Source: Incurvaria masculella
Taxonomy: Eukaryota; Arthropoda; Insecta; Lepidoptera; Incurvariidae
Assembly: GCA_946894095.1 (NCBI GenBank)
Contig: OX335655.1
Coordinates: 12,958,001 to 13,022,000 of the forward strand
Length of the DNA stretch: 64,000 nt
Direction: 5' to 3'
Below, piece after piece: positions 1 through 11,917 of this stretch. Positions within the stretch are counted from its first letter, which is position 1; each line of letters starts with the position of its first letter. The position numbers were made by a program, and so were the translations under genes. The notes below the pieces were generated by a model. That model was not told the DNA's origin and did no database searches. It saw nothing but the letters and a program-made list of their open reading frames with translations.

Positions 1-244
1 TGAAAAGTTGATCTGGCGCGAAACCGCGCCGATGTAACACAATAACCGCCACTCGGTCTTCTTCCACTCCATGTGTAAAAATGAATCTTTTAAATAGAGC
101 ATATTTTCATTATCATAAAAAACGTTAAATGTTTAAATAATTTAAATGTTTCAGCATCAGATAACTGCCTTTAAGATAAAATAATCGAAATCACATCATG
201 TGTTAACTTTTTGTACGTATTAAGAACTTACATTTATCGTATCT

Positions 245-1075
245 GATCTATCAAAACATTTGACTGTGTTAACCATAAAATACTTCTAGGGAAACTAGCC
301 CTTGGTCCGAATTGGGTTGACAGTGCTCACAAATATATTCGTGAAAACACCTGGTCCGAATCAGTATTCGTGAATACTGCAATTTTTGCGATATAAAATC
401 GGACCGATTTTGAGCGTGCTAACGGTGGTCACAAAATAACCTCAAACTATTGTTTAAAGTGTCTTCAACAAAAGAGAGTATTTAATGTTCAACAATGAAC
501 CATTTGCAAGCGGATAACCATTTTGACTATGAGATTGATGATGAAGATGATTTTGAGATGTTGATAGATATAGAATTTGGCAAACAGGCGAAATAGTAGT
601 AGAAGGACAGTGGAAAGAGCGCGCATTTTTGCAGTATTGCACACGGTTACGTAGTTACTGCATCAAAAGGGCGAGCGAAAGCGGTGACGCGTTTTATTTT
701 ATATTCTCTGTCCTCTACTTGCAGTATCAAAATCAAATTTGCCGCGCGATCTATGGTTTCCGGTGACAGCGCCCACGGTTTTGCCCTGAGCACCGTAAGC
801 ACTTGAACGAGGACGTCAACATGACGTCATACCTCACAATCTTGCATTTGTGAGCACTGTCAACGCGTTTCGGACCAACTGTATTCACGCTGTCAACGTT
901 TGAGCGCAATTCTGACTATAGCCTAGAATTATGGTTGCGATAAGTATGTCAGTAATCATATTTAAAGAATAGATAACATGTTTGTGATGCGAGAGTTTGA
1001 TTTAGAATCAATCACGATGAGTGTAACGCAGGGCTCTTTGCTAGGGCCATTATTATTGTTTATTTATGGAAATCA
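245..1075 (+). pseudogene. LINE reverse-transcriptase relic, split by a MITE
   Basis: Two pieces of a non-LTR retrotransposon RT remain. At 245-296 the RT motif-A region reads DLSK, then after a one-base loss FDCVNHKILLGKL. At 979-1075 the motif-B region reads SVTQGSLLGPLLLFIYGNHV. A 577-bp MITE lies between them and further decay separates them. The following SINE begins near 1090. It is a dead fragment of a CR1/Jockey-like LINE; the exact clade cannot be assigned from this much sequence. The first 244 bases of the window show nothing recognisable. Confidence 0.6.
302..878. mobile_element. MITE inserted in LINE RT relic
   Basis: The left end TTGGTCCGAATTGGGTTGAC and the right end (845-878) are imperfect inverted repeats of about 33 bp, sharing GTTGACAGTGCTCACAAAT. 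There is no coding capacity. The insertion breaks the RT frame of the flanking LINE relic. Confidence 0.6.
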
Positions 1076-1089
1076 CGTTTTTGAGCGGC

Positions 1090-1535
1090 GCTTAGAAGAG
1101 GGGCGCGGGGACTTGCTTTCTATGTCAGAGGTCCTGAATTCGATCCCTGCCCAGTACATGCACCACTTGCTTTCTCTTTCTGAGTTGAATACGTGCATTT
1201 CGTCGTGAATGCGAGCTGTTTCATGGTTAGAATACATCCGTATTCGGAGAGCATCTGTCAAAACTTAGTATGAGATTAGCACCGGACTAACCATACAAAA
1301 ACCGGTTTAGTCCTGCGGATTAAAGTTAGTCCGCCCACTCCGAATACTCCCGGCAGTGTTTAGCCCCGCCCGGCTTATGGTACCGTCCGTCCATTTTTTC
1401 CATCCAGTTCAATGTAGCCTTGCACATAGAGGGAAGGTCCTGGCATGGCACCTTATTCTTCCGAGTATGAGATGTATTGGGATAATACCATGACGACGGG
1501 TTTGGTATTACCCGTTCATGTCCGTTGCTTAAAAA
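1090..1535 (+). mobile_element. SINE, tRNA-like head, degenerate
   Basis: A B-box-like segment with GTCCTGAATTCGATCCC is followed by the family's body (CTTTCTCTTTCTGAGTTG, GTGCATTTCGTC). The shared tail follows, with GGTCCTGGCATGGCACC. Compared with the copy at 25636 it is diverged and has small rearrangements in the middle. No recognisable feature follows between 1540 and 2265. Confidence 0.6.
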
Positions 1536-2269
1536 CATTTTGACAAGCTTGCTGCTAACCTCAGCATGCCGAGCTCAGCATTCTACGGGATAATTAAATC
1601 AAACAGCTTTGTGGTTTATCATGCATACTTTTACAGTGTACTGTCGTACGGACTGACGTTCTGGTGTGTTGCCCCAAAACATGAGAGATTGTAATCTTGA
1701 CCTTACCGATCTTACCATTTTCCAAAACAACTGCTTTGTGAGGAAACATAACACCATTAAGGGCCTGGTACGAGCCAAATCGCAAAGTTAGACGAGGCAC
1801 CCCAAGTTAACTAACTAAGTCTGACGATTATAAGTGTCATTCTTACAATATATGATTCCTTGTCTAGGAATTGAATTATTTTCGTTAATGTATGTTTACT
1901 TTTTCTATACAAAATACATTGCGGAAACGGTGTCCATTTCCGAACTTTTTTGACTAAATGTAGAAATCTAAAAGCAAATGGAATTTTTTGTTTATGCATA
2001 TATGCTGTTTTTGCTTATATCTAGAAATCGAATTACTTTCAGATTTCTAATGAGAAAAATCAACTTTTTTATTTTTATTATTATTTAAATAAATGATGAA
2101 ATAAAAAAATATTAACAATCCATTATCAGTCTGGAGTTCTATTTGGATTTGCTGAAGCGTTTCACTACATATTATTACATTTGTTATAAAGTGCATTTGT
2201 ATGGCGCGAGTAGTTGGCTAGTCCTAGCGCCTTAAACTGTGATTTTCATAATTATAACACAGCAAACAG

Positions 2270-2703
2270 CCTCAATCAGCCCAGTGGCGCGACACTTCGG
2301 CGATCGCTCTCCGAAGTGAAGAAACGCTGGGTCCGGTCTGGTCTTGGATGGGTAATACCACAAGTTCTGTCATGGTATTAGCCCAACACACCACATGGGA
2401 ACTAGGTGCCATGCCAGGACCTTCCTTATATTGCACGGCTACATTGAACTGGATGGAAAACACGGACAATTTTCATTGCCGCTTCGACCATCGTTCATCC
2501 AATGCGATGGTACCAACCCGGGCGGGATAAACCCTACCACCTAGTAAGTAAGGATAGGGACCTACAGCTTAACGTGGAATCCGAACCACGGCCAGCCTCT
2601 CTCAACGGTCTAATGGTCACCCATCCAAGACCAGACCGGACCCAGCGTTGCTTAACTTCGGAGAGCGATCGCCGAAGTCTCGCGCCACTGGGCCACTGAG
2701 GCT
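2270..2703 (-). mobile_element. SINE with 5S-rRNA-like head, foldback copy
   Basis: A full SINE reads leftward from 2703. Its head carries 5S-type internal promoter blocks (GAAGTTAAGCAACG and CTTGGATGGGTGACC); the body and tail run to about 2345. Instead of ending there, the tail joins a second head copy in the opposite direction (2270-2350). The unit therefore has about 80-bp inverted ends. The junction lies where tail and head share a short complementary stretch (CCATCCA against TTGGATGG). Confidence 0.7.
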
Positions 2704-2867
2704 GATCATACATAAAGTCTACAAACGAAGTATCTTAGAAAACAAAGCAACTTACTCCATGAACACCCCTTAGAGATTTATTATTAGTATAGATGAAGTT
2801 AATACCATTCCGACCTCCCAAAGTCCCGAGAAGGTGTAAAAATATAACAGATTTCTCAATTCATTAA

Positions 2868-3160
2868 AAAACCGGCCAAATGCGAGTCGGACTCGCACAC
2901 CATCGTACAAGATTTAACACAAAAAATCAAGTTTTTTGTATGGGACCCACCTAAATTTTTTGTTTTTTTTTTATTTTACCTATTTTTTGTTATAGCGGTA
3001 AAATAAATACACACACTGTAAACATTTCAGCTGCCTACCTGATACGATTCACGAGATACAGCTCGGTGACAGACAGACGGACGGACGGACGGACGGACGG
3101 ACAGCGGAGACTTAGTAATAGGGCTCCGTTTTCACCCTTTGGGTACGAAACCCTAAAAAC
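2868..3160 (-). mobile_element. GTCY-type MITE
   Basis: The 2868 end has ACCGGCCAAATGCGAGTCGG. It is followed by the family core (TATAGCGG-AAAATAAATAC), a short (GGAC)n tract and the end TTTCACCCTTTGGGTACG. The same element occurs at 22516, 30864, 46249 and 53996, with fragments at 19577 and 34588. MITEs carrying (GTCY)n microsatellites are known from Lepidoptera. Confidence 0.75.
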
Positions 3161-3893
3161 TGATAGATAATCGAGACGATAGGTAATCGAGAGCTTCGTT
3201 TTCTTTAAAAAAGTTCGCTAGTTTTCATGTCACACAAGTGTCCTATTAATCTGCATACAATTTGACAGCTTCTCACGCGAGAACTTCTCGTAATCGCTTC
3301 CCAAGTAGAACCGCAGTGTGTGTCAATGTTTATAGGTACATAGGTATTTTGGTAAATTGATAACCAGCACATTAAAAAAGACGTTTTATTTGGAATGCTC
3401 GCAAAACCGGAGCACCCGGCCGTGGCAGCAGGTGAGAGCAAATTACTTTTCACAGAGTGCGAATCTCCAATTTTCAATCAAGCAATTGGGACGTTCGTCT
3501 CGTCAGGAGAGCCATTTCACACCCCTACATATGTAGAACAGGGAAATATATTGAGACGACCGCGATGTAAAGTTAATCTTTGTTTGGATTTCGTCCCTGT
3601 TTTGTTGACCGAGCGAACGGCGAGCGCGGTGTCTCCGTTTCATCTTGGGAAAAAAATATTTCGTATGTCTGTCCGGTTCTTCTCCTCCACAGGTAACTCG
3701 CATTTCTCAACCGTTTTAGTGAAATGTTACTTAAAAAATAGAAGAAGGATTTTGTTTTAAGATTCGCGGTGAAGAAATATATAATCTAGGAACATGGAGG
3801 ACCAACCACATTATCAAAGGATACCAACTTGTTTGCTCATTTTTGTATCGATGCCCATTCGTGGTCCTGGCATAAAATCCGATTGGGGAGTTC

Positions 3894-3930
3894 AATATTT
3901 AGTGTATGCCAAGTGCATACACTAAATATT
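3894..3930. repeat. Perfect hairpin, 16-bp stem, 5-nt loop
   Basis: The left arm AATATTTAGTGTATGC is exactly complementary to the right arm, around the loop CAAGT. No gene is recognised nearby. Confidence 0.7.
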
Positions 3931-4270
3931 CGGATGTTAATATATGAAAAATATAGACAACAGTATGTATTTGTTTAAATCCTGTTAAATAAATATTTGG
4001 TAGCTAGCCTGGAATTAGCAATTTAGGTTAAATATTTTTTATTGCAACTGTGTACACATTAAGATAAATATGAAGATAACCTAAGCAGTATAAAAAAGAA
4101 AATTAAAGCTATAAAAATTATTTTTCCGCCAATTTGTATTTGAACAAAATAAAGTTGATGGTTTTATTTACTTAATTGATTGCATGCTACATACCCTGTA
4201 AGTAAGGAAACATCTTCCATGTTTATTTAATTTGTTTCTGTTGTTCGACATAATACTGTGTTGTTGTTGA

Positions 4271-4352
4271 CTTCTGACTGGACGACGCGTCAGAGGTCCT
4301 CGAGGTCGCGCCGCGATCCTGATGATATCCGCAACGTGGTGGACCAAACGTT
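4271..4352 (+). mobile_element. Penelope-like element 3' end fragment
   Basis: It matches the 3' region of the Penelope-like copies at 22225 and 56175. Shared strings include TCAGAGGTCCT, CCTGATGATATCCGCAACG and AAACGTTGG. The CTGATGA...AAACGTT layout resembles the hammerhead-ribozyme core known from Penelope-like elements. Here the conserved GAAA box reads CAAA, so cleavage is unlikely. Confidence 0.5.
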
Positions 4353-4624
4353 GGAAAAAAGTAAGCTTTACTTTACACTGTACATCCGTAAACATTAAGT
4401 ATTATAATAACATCTTCCATTATATATACAAGCTGTTTGGTGTATAACATAGGCATAAATAGTCGCCATATAGAACATCCGCTGCACCTTTTAGACTCCG
4501 TCTCTACCCGCAACACCGAGATATAATGTGTAAATTGATCGTTTGGTGAGTTATATTTTTCATAACCCAAAAGAAAGTAATACAATCAAAAAACATATAC
4601 AAATATGTGTTATATACAAACAAA

Positions 4625-4708
4625 TGCATACTTTTGCATACATACAAATGCATTCATGAATTTGTATGCATACTTTTGCATACATACAAATGCATTCATG
4701 AATTTGTG
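4625..4708. repeat. 42-bp tandem duplication
   Basis: Two adjacent copies of a 42-bp AT-rich unit start at 4625 and 4667 with TGCATACTTTTGCATACATA. The unit is itself built from TGCATA-like words. There is no sign of coding. Confidence 0.7.
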
Positions 4709-4799
4709 TTTTTTTGCACTTAAACTGCTTTTTATGTGGATATGGCTATTCATGCTTATGTACGTTAATATTTCTATGCATATAGCAAAATAACATTTA

Positions 4800-6750
4800 A
4801 AAACTTTTCCATTTTTCTATCTTCATTATCTTTTAGTAAATAAAATAGGGATCTTTTAGTAAATAAAAACATTTTTTGTGTTTATAATTTATTTATTTTT
4901 TAATAATCCATGAAAAGTGACACAAACCTTAAAATTACGATTTTTATTTGTGAGGCTGACATTTGATGTGACAAAAGATTAATACAAATCTAATTATTAT
5001 TCATTAAAAAATCTATTTTTATGTATGTATTTATGTGTTTGCCCCTAAAATGTAGACAAAATAGTAGTAAAATACGTCTTTTTAATGAATATAATTTGTT
5101 ATGAATACAATATCTGTTTAATTTAAAATAAAGTTACCTATATAGCTATGTATGTATTCACAGCCTGTGCAAGCTACGATTTGAACATGTTTTTATTTAA
5201 ATGTTTTAAATATCTTGAGTTGGCAAGAAAAAAAATCGATGTAACGTGAGTACAATTTTATTTAAAATTTACTACTAGTTTTATAATTAATCTTACCAAA
5301 TTCAAAGTGATTTAATAAGTTATTAAATTAGAGATGTTAAAAAAATCATATGCAAACCGTTTATATGCAAACATAAATTGTCAAGTCCTACAGTTGCTAC
5401 AAAAGTATTGACAAACTAGCGTAATGTGATTAAGACAATTTCAAATTAACAGTTTTATTTGGCACTAAACATATAATACTGTATTTATTTTAGTTATTCA
5501 GATTGCTTTTAGTGAAATAGTTTATGTTCAAATGAGGCTTTATTCTTCCTTTATACTGTACAATATAAAAGTTATTTTAAACTGTCTGTTGTTAGTGATC
5601 TTTTTCTTCTTATGAAATAGGTTAAACAATAAATGAAATCAAATCTAAAAGAAAAGGGCAAAGGCTGAGCAACTTAAACATAATAAGTACAAAGCTGGTG
5701 AGGCTAATTATGAATTGATCGCCTTTGCCGTGGAAACCTATTAGGCACTAAAGTATTAACAAAAAAACCTGGGCAAACGGCTCATTGAGGCGTCTGGAAA
5801 CCAACATGCGCACCGGCAGAACATCAGCCTGGCAATGCAGCCGGGGAACGCACTGGGACTACGTCCAATACCCCATTGGAGAAATATTTTTATTTATAGC
5901 TCAATATGTTTGCGTTTGAAATTGCAATATGTCTAATTATGACCTAAAATGATATTGCGATAAAATAAATATGGATGCAAAAAATATTTCCTCAACAGTC
6001 CATATTTAGAATTGTATTAAACACCAAGAAAATTATTATACTCTATACAATGAATTTCCAGCAAATTATCACTAGTTTTTCACAAATGCTTGGTCAACTT
6101 TTTATAAGTATTGATATGCAACTTTGTGTTGTTTTGGGTACTAAGCAAACATAATTCAGGTACATAGTTATCGGTGCCCATCATGTTCCAAGCACCTTAT
6201 AGAATAAGTTTTTGAGCAATAAACCTATTTAACGGTTAGTAGTAATGTACAGTGCTTAACGTACAACTCGATATTTATGGCATAGCGTAGTACCTACCAA
6301 ATTTAAGAAATAATTTAATATAAAAACCTTTTTGCATAAAATTTTGAGACATTCGAACATGAAACATCGATTAATTAGTCGCCACATGTCCTTGTCAATA
6401 TTTGCGGCAGCATAATTTTTTTTTGTTTGAGAGAAATAAAACGAACTTACCAAAATATGTATCAAAATAGCCAAAATTAGTAGAAATGCAGCCATTTGAA
6501 ATACCTATTCGTGTTGTTTGATATAATTAAAATACATATTCGGCGCAGATTTTTAAAATATCAATGGACACTAATTGATAGAATAATAATACATTTCAAT
6601 ATATATATATATCGTCCAAGCACTAGGCACATCACTCTAAATATACGTCACACGTATCAAGTTATACCTTAAGCACTACAGTATTTTCACCGGATATATT
6701 GGTATTGCAGAGGAAAAATGGATAATATCGATTTCAGATTGTTTGGCTCT
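4800..6750. other. AT-rich intergenic DNA
   Basis: No gene or recognisable mobile element. Only AT-rich sequence with short open frames that look random. Confidence 0.6.
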
Positions 6751-6752
6751 CA

Positions 6753-6912
6753 GCCCCGGTTGCACGAAGAGACGGCCGAGTTAATCAATGTTCAAACACG
6801 TCACTTTTAGTGATCCGCATAGAGTTCCTTCCATACTGTCCACACAAAGTGACGTGTTTGATCATACTTTGACGTTGATTTTGATTTTTTGTCCTTTCGT
6901 GCACTCCGCCCT
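6753..6912 (-). mobile_element. 160-bp GCACGAA MITE, copy 1
   Basis: The ends CCCCGGTTGCACGAAGAG and GTCCTTTCGTGCACTCC form an imperfect inverted repeat. The interior has the family strings CAAACACGTCACTTTTAGTG and CAAAGTGACGTGTTTGATC, themselves an imperfect palindrome. Other copies are at 28714, 32484, 35551 and 53334. Confidence 0.7.
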
Positions 6913-8485
6913 AAGAATAAACATTCTGTAACTTCCTCGTGATTGCGTATTCTTAGTTAGGTCAAGCTTTGGAAAGAAGACACTAATAATGTCCTTGTCA
7001 TATTAAGTAAGTGGCAATCTTTTTTTAACGCAATGTTTTAAAATAACATCAATACTGTTGTAACCAAAGTGAGTTATGCTTTTGGATTTGGATTTATATA
7101 TATGTAATGTTTTGTGTAAATATTCGATGAACTTAATTTGGAGATATTTCGTGTAGATTATACAGCGACGCATCTAATAAAAATAGTACGCAATGCCAAT
7201 GTAGTGCAGATAGTAATAAATAAGAAAAACGTAGGAAAATGGAAACTCACATATTATTAATATTTTTTTTACCGAATTAGATGTGCTACATTTTACTCGA
7301 ATATACAGAAACGCATTTATAAAATTTGTGCATATTTTTAAAGTTATGCGTGCAGTGGGCAAATATTTGTTTATAATCATTATACTTTATTACATCTAGG
7401 AATGGTTAATTCTAAACTATTATAGGCACAACAATTCATATTAAATGTGTTTTAATGTAAGCTGTGCCATAGCAAAGTTCACAGCAAACGAGGTAAGTAC
7501 TTAAACATCGTAGAAATATGTTTAGATTCTTATCTAGAAATATAAAAAAGTGTTCGAATTCATACAAATTGGATCGTATATATCAATTTCATTAACATTA
7601 AAATAAGGTTTCGGTATTGCATTCTTCATTGAAAAAAGTATGAAAAAACATTTCACTAGCTGGATCTACAAAACAAGAAAGAGAGATAAAGTTTTTGCCT
7701 AGTTTTTTAATTGTGCTATATTTACAAGTTAAGTGAGACTTAATAAAAGTATTAAGGCATATTAGTCATAATGCGAGTTAATTAAATTGCCACACCATAT
7801 TTGTAAATGCTTTAATAATTCTAACACCAAACACGAGAAATGAAATAGAGGTTAATTTACAGGTTCAACGGAAAAGTATCTAATACATCGATACACGTTA
7901 CTGACAAAAATAAATAATAATGGTACAATCATCTAAGTGTGAGAAATGTAAATATTAATAAGAATTGTATAAAATTTTAGAGTAGAATCAGATTAACGAT
8001 CAGTCTCAAGCCAACATACACGGAATGTACAAAGATAAACTACGAGATCCTATCTCCTAACACCGGTAGCTACAGAAATGTTGGTTCCTCCGCGTCCACA
8101 TGCACTACCCCCACCCCGCACCCCGCACCCGCTCCCGAGAGACTCTCGCTTCACTTTCATTCGTCGGCGGCGACTCTGCGGCGTTCGCTGTGCCGACCCT
8201 CTCACAAACGCAGCAAGCAACCAAATTGAATCGCGGATAAGCTCTGTCGATCTATACGCAACTAGCGGCATTCCAGCATATCGTTAAACTACCTAGCTAT
8301 CGAGAGCGAAATATCTAGATGACTATTAAATATTTAAATTACACTTCGATTCACACGTGTATATATTTTTTCTTTACATGTCTCATTTCACGAAATTGAG
8401 CCGGATCGGCACCCACGGCGGTCGGGTGCAGGCGGGACGCTGACTCCTCGTCTGAGGCGGCGGGTGTGAGGCGCATGCAGCCGAT
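6913..8485. other. Intergenic DNA and probable 3' UTR
   Basis: No coding sequence is recognised. The part next to 8486 is presumably 3' UTR of the minus-strand gene. A minus-strand AATAAA (plus TTTATT) lies at 7386-7391 but is about 1.1 kb from the stop, so it is only a weak candidate. A GC-rich patch at 8095-8175 has no clear frame. Confidence 0.4.
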
Positions 8486-9370
8486 TCACATGCGCGACAT
8501 GATGAGGTAGCGGCCGCCCGCGCCGAGCAGCTCGCGCGTGTCGGACGGCGTTCCGGGGCTGAGGCTCGGCGCCGCCGACGCCGCCGAGTACGTGTCCCGG
8601 TTGAAGCGATCGAGCCGCCGCCCCCCGCCGTCCGCGTCCGCCGACTCCGACGTCACCGACACCTCCTCCTCCACTATCTGCTCGAGCGGCGGCGTCTCGC
8701 GCATCACCTCGCCGTTCGCCGCGAGCGCGTTCACGAACCCATGCGAGCGGTGCTCGGCGAACTCCGGCGTCGGCAGCGGCGAGAAGTGCGCGCTCAGCGG
8801 CGGCGAGGCCGGCGAGGGATCGAGCGCGGCCGGGCCGAGCCGCGCGAGCCGCGTCTCGTGCTTGGTGAGCATGCCGCCGGTCTCGGCGTCGCGCTCGAGC
8901 CGGTGGCCGGAGCGCGAGCGCGTCAGCTGCCGCTGAACGTAGTCCTCGAGCGCGTCCTCCTCGCTCTTCGTGAGGTACTTGTGCAGCGCGATGAGGAAGA
9001 TGCCGAGGCCGAGCGCGAAGAGCCCCGCGCACACGAGCTCATTCCACCAGCCGCCGGAGCCGATGGCGCTCCACGAGGTGACGTCGTCGGGGAGCCAGCC
9101 CGACACGACCAGGAACAGGCCGAGCACGAGGAAGACGACGCCGAGGTGCAGCATGCCGACCGAGGAGACGACCTCGTTGTCGCCGGCGCCGGCGGCGCGG
9201 GGCGCGCGGTGCCGCCGCCGGTCGAGCGAGCCCGTCGAGCAGTGCGGCGAGGTGACGCCCGACTCGGTGCTCTGCAGCGAGTAGCGGCGCTCGCGCGCGC
9301 GCTGCTGCTCGGCGCGCCGCTTGCGCTCGCGCCGAATGGCGAGCGCCGAGTGCAGCCCGACCGCGTGCAT
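8486..9370 (-). CDS. Two-pass membrane protein, family not recognised
   Basis: An open frame of 294 codons starts at an ATG in a perfect GCCACC context at 9370. The frame stays open upstream, but a splice acceptor (TGTTGCAG at about 9382) lies 11 bases before the ATG, so this looks like the only coding exon. The N-terminus is basic (RRERKRRAEQQRARERR) and is followed by a Ser/Thr-rich stretch. Two hydrophobic helices follow at roughly residues 75-97 (GMLHLGVVFLVLGLFLVVSG) and 113-132 (VCAGLFALGLGIFLIAL). The C-terminal tail is long, acidic and Ser/Pro-rich, presumably cytoplasmic, and ends YLIMSRM. The layout (two close helices, long disordered tails) recalls TMEM200-type proteins, but I see no motif that proves it. 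GC content is very high compared with the flanks. The function is unknown. Confidence 0.75.
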   Translation of the reverse strand: MHAVGLHSALAIRRERKRRAEQQRARERRYSLQSTESGVTSPHCSTGSLDRRRHRAPRAAGAGDNEVVSSVGMLHLGVVFLVLGLFLVVSGWLPDDVTSWSAIGSGGWWNELVCAGLFALGLGIFLIALHKYLTKSEEDALEDYVQRQLTRSRSGHRLERDAETGGMLTKHETRLARLGPAALDPSPASPPLSAHFSPLPTPEFAEHRSHGFVNALAANGEVMRETPPLEQIVEEEVSVTSESADADGGGRRLDRFNRDTYSAASAAPSLSPGTPSDTRELLGAGGRYLIMSRM

Positions 9371-9382
9371 GGTGGCCGCACC

Positions 9383-9477
9383 TGCAACACGGGCACGGGT
9401 CAGGCGCGCTCCGCTCCGGCGTAACGCGCCGCACCTGCCTCGAGCTGCGGAAACTCCAGACCCGTGCCCGTGTTGCA
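9383..9477 (-). promoter_or_regulatory. Inverted repeat at the splice acceptor of the membrane-protein gene
   Basis: A 19-bp arm (TGCAACACGGGCACGGGTC, 9383-9401) is exactly complementary to 9459-9477, with 57 bases between. On the minus strand the 3' arm ends at the last bases of the acceptor GTGTTGCAG, so a transcript hairpin would bury that acceptor and its short pyrimidine tract. A regulatory role is inference. Confidence 0.55.
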
Positions 9478-9479
9478 CT

Positions 9480-11367
9480 CCCTACCCACATGACACCACC
9501 ATGCCACGACATCACACACCGCACGACGCGAGCGCGTGAAGCGAGTTTCCACAGCTCGACACACAGTACGGCACTCTTCGCTGCGACAATTGAAACCATA
9601 AGTTTAAGTATGTGTACAATAGCACAGTATTTTACACACTATCCGCCCTTCCAGTAATACGCTAGCTTTTTTAGGAAAAACGTAAGCATAGTGCAAACTT
9701 AAGTTAGGTACTGTAAATCTTTGTGGGAAATAAACGTATATTAAAGTAGATTTATTATTAGAAAAAAAACATTGGTTTGGATAGATATTCAAAGATGATG
9801 CGAATCTATACTAATAATCACAAATACATTGAAAAAGAAAACATTTACTTCTTTTTCATTTTACATGTGTAAGCATTCGTGGGTTCCTACAAATTATAGT
9901 TGTCTACTAATTTGTGGTGTACAGAATTGCTGGAAATATCAGTGAAAATGTTTCCTTTTGTATTGTGATATTTTCGCGCACTCGTAATAAAAATATCCAC
10001 CAACAAAAGCTCGCATAAAACAAACACGCTATCTGACAAAGTATCCCTCCGACGCCGAGGGCGGAAGCATCCGCATGAACAGTGAAGGGCTACTCGATAC
10101 GAGGATAGGTCAAGTGGCTTAAAGAGTCGAGTGGTTTTGGCATTATCAAGTCCCTATCTACGAAGCTATTGACGAAGCTAAGCTTATTCTCTGCAAAATA
10201 TAAGATCATGTATGCCCACAATTGATATAATTTTACAATAACGCCTGTGTTCATTTAATATAGCAGTATACGTATGTAAAAGAGGCGAGGAGGCGCAGAC
10301 ATATATAGTTATCACGTTTCTAATGTGCAAATATATCAAAGAACACAACATTATTTTACAATGTCTACTGAGTGCACATTGAAACTAATAAAAAGTTGAA
10401 AAATAAAAGTATAAAAAAAATACAACAATTTCAGTTTAAGATGTACAATTTACAAATCTTTCTTGTAATCCAATACTGCATTGTTACTTTTTTTTTTTAA
10501 GTTTCAGATTGCACGTAAACTGTATGTGCAAGAATTTGCTAGAAACATACGAATCACAAAATGTACTAAGATATTTATGCGAGACTTCGATTTTATCAGG
10601 AAAATAAATGTTTTATAGACACATTATTTTTTTAATTAAATTAAATTAAACAGTTTCCGTCATTAATTTCGTAGAATATTCAGATATATGTACATTTATT
10701 TTTGAGATTACATATGTTATTACGTTTTCCGGGAGCGATGACAATTCGGTCGACTGGATTTTCGCACATTTGCAACTAACTATGGGTGCATCTACGTACA
10801 TATAGGTACACCGGCATTTCGCTCAACATCCCAAACCACCCCGACAAACGTCAGTCACAATTCGGTCACAAATATATTGACCGCACTGAGAACAGTGTTT
10901 TAATTGTATGTGTAGCCATTTTCTAAACTTCTAAGCAACTCATTATAGATTTTAGCGTATCCAATTATAATATATTTAAAATATGCTCAGGACTACTGCA
11001 TTATGACCGCTATTGGTCGATAGGCACCTAATGCTGTTTCCGAAAACAGCTGTCCGTCAGCTTGCACTTCCGGTTCTAGCAAAAGTTGTGAAGATATTAA
11101 ATTTACTGCCTTACAGCAGACAGTATGCACGAGTTGGCGAAGCGCCAGGCGCACTGGCGGCTCCGCAATTCGTTCATTCATTCCAACTAGATTTTAATGC
11201 CGCGCGCATCTTTAAATGTTCCTAAACAGAAATCTGGATGGAACGATTAAATAATAATGTTTTAGTCTCGAGAATATAAAAAACATAATTATAGTTTTTT
11301 ATTCTTTAACATACTAAAGGGTCTGCATACATGTCAAAAATCTGTTCTCGCATAAGCTTAAGCTTAC
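9480..11367. other. Intergenic DNA, nothing recognised
   Basis: AT-rich sequence. Short frames (for example 11013-11225) have no recognisable domain. Confidence 0.5.
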
Positions 11368-11371
11368 TTAA

Positions 11372-11913
11372 GGTGGCCCAACCCGGCGGGCTCAACTCAT
11401 TTGCGGGCACGGTACAAAACCGTGCTGTTGCGCTCTAGGACCTTCTATGTTTCTAAGAATAAGACAGGCTCCGTGATGAGGAAGATGCAACCTGTCCACA
11501 AAAAAGACAATGTGCATAGTGTATGATTTGGTAAGATTTACGAAAATTGTAATATCAAAACGACTTATAGCTAAAAGTAAACCACGACTGCTGTAGTCAA
11601 AAATCTAACAAAAACCAAATAGATTATAAATCTTGATTAAATAAGCTATGTCTGATGACTAATTTTTTTAAGATGTTCTTACTTTATCATTGCGTAATCC
11701 ACCTCCAAAGTTATTGTATAAAACGCGCGAAAAATTCGAACTTTCGGACGTTATAACTTGGAAACCAAACACAATTTTACAATGCCAATGGTCATCAGAC
11801 ATCTAGTTCGATCAAATAAAGCTATTTTGAGCAAAATTTTGGATCTCTGACAAGAAATATAGGCGTGATCTTCTTTCCACTTTTGTATGGGGAGATGAGC
11901 GGGTTGGGCCACC
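11372..11913 (+). mobile_element. 542-bp TTAA MITE, copy a
   Basis: It is flanked by TTAA on both sides (11368-11371 and 11914-11917). The ends GGTGGCCCAACCCG and CGGGTTGGGCCACC are perfect inverted repeats. TTAA duplication is typical of piggyBac-type transposition; no transposase is present. It has the same length as the copies at 13555 and 14101. Confidence 0.85.
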
Positions 11914-11917
11914 TTAA

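Noticed and set aside
3395..3760. 121-codon plus ORF
   Set aside because: No recognisable domain; the possible donor after the first 13 codons has no partner exon.
8388..9599. Other long frames over the membrane-protein gene (plus 227, minus 214, 186 and 157 codons)
   Set aside because: Shadows of a very GC-rich coding region. They lack helices or domains and are rich in Arg/Ala.
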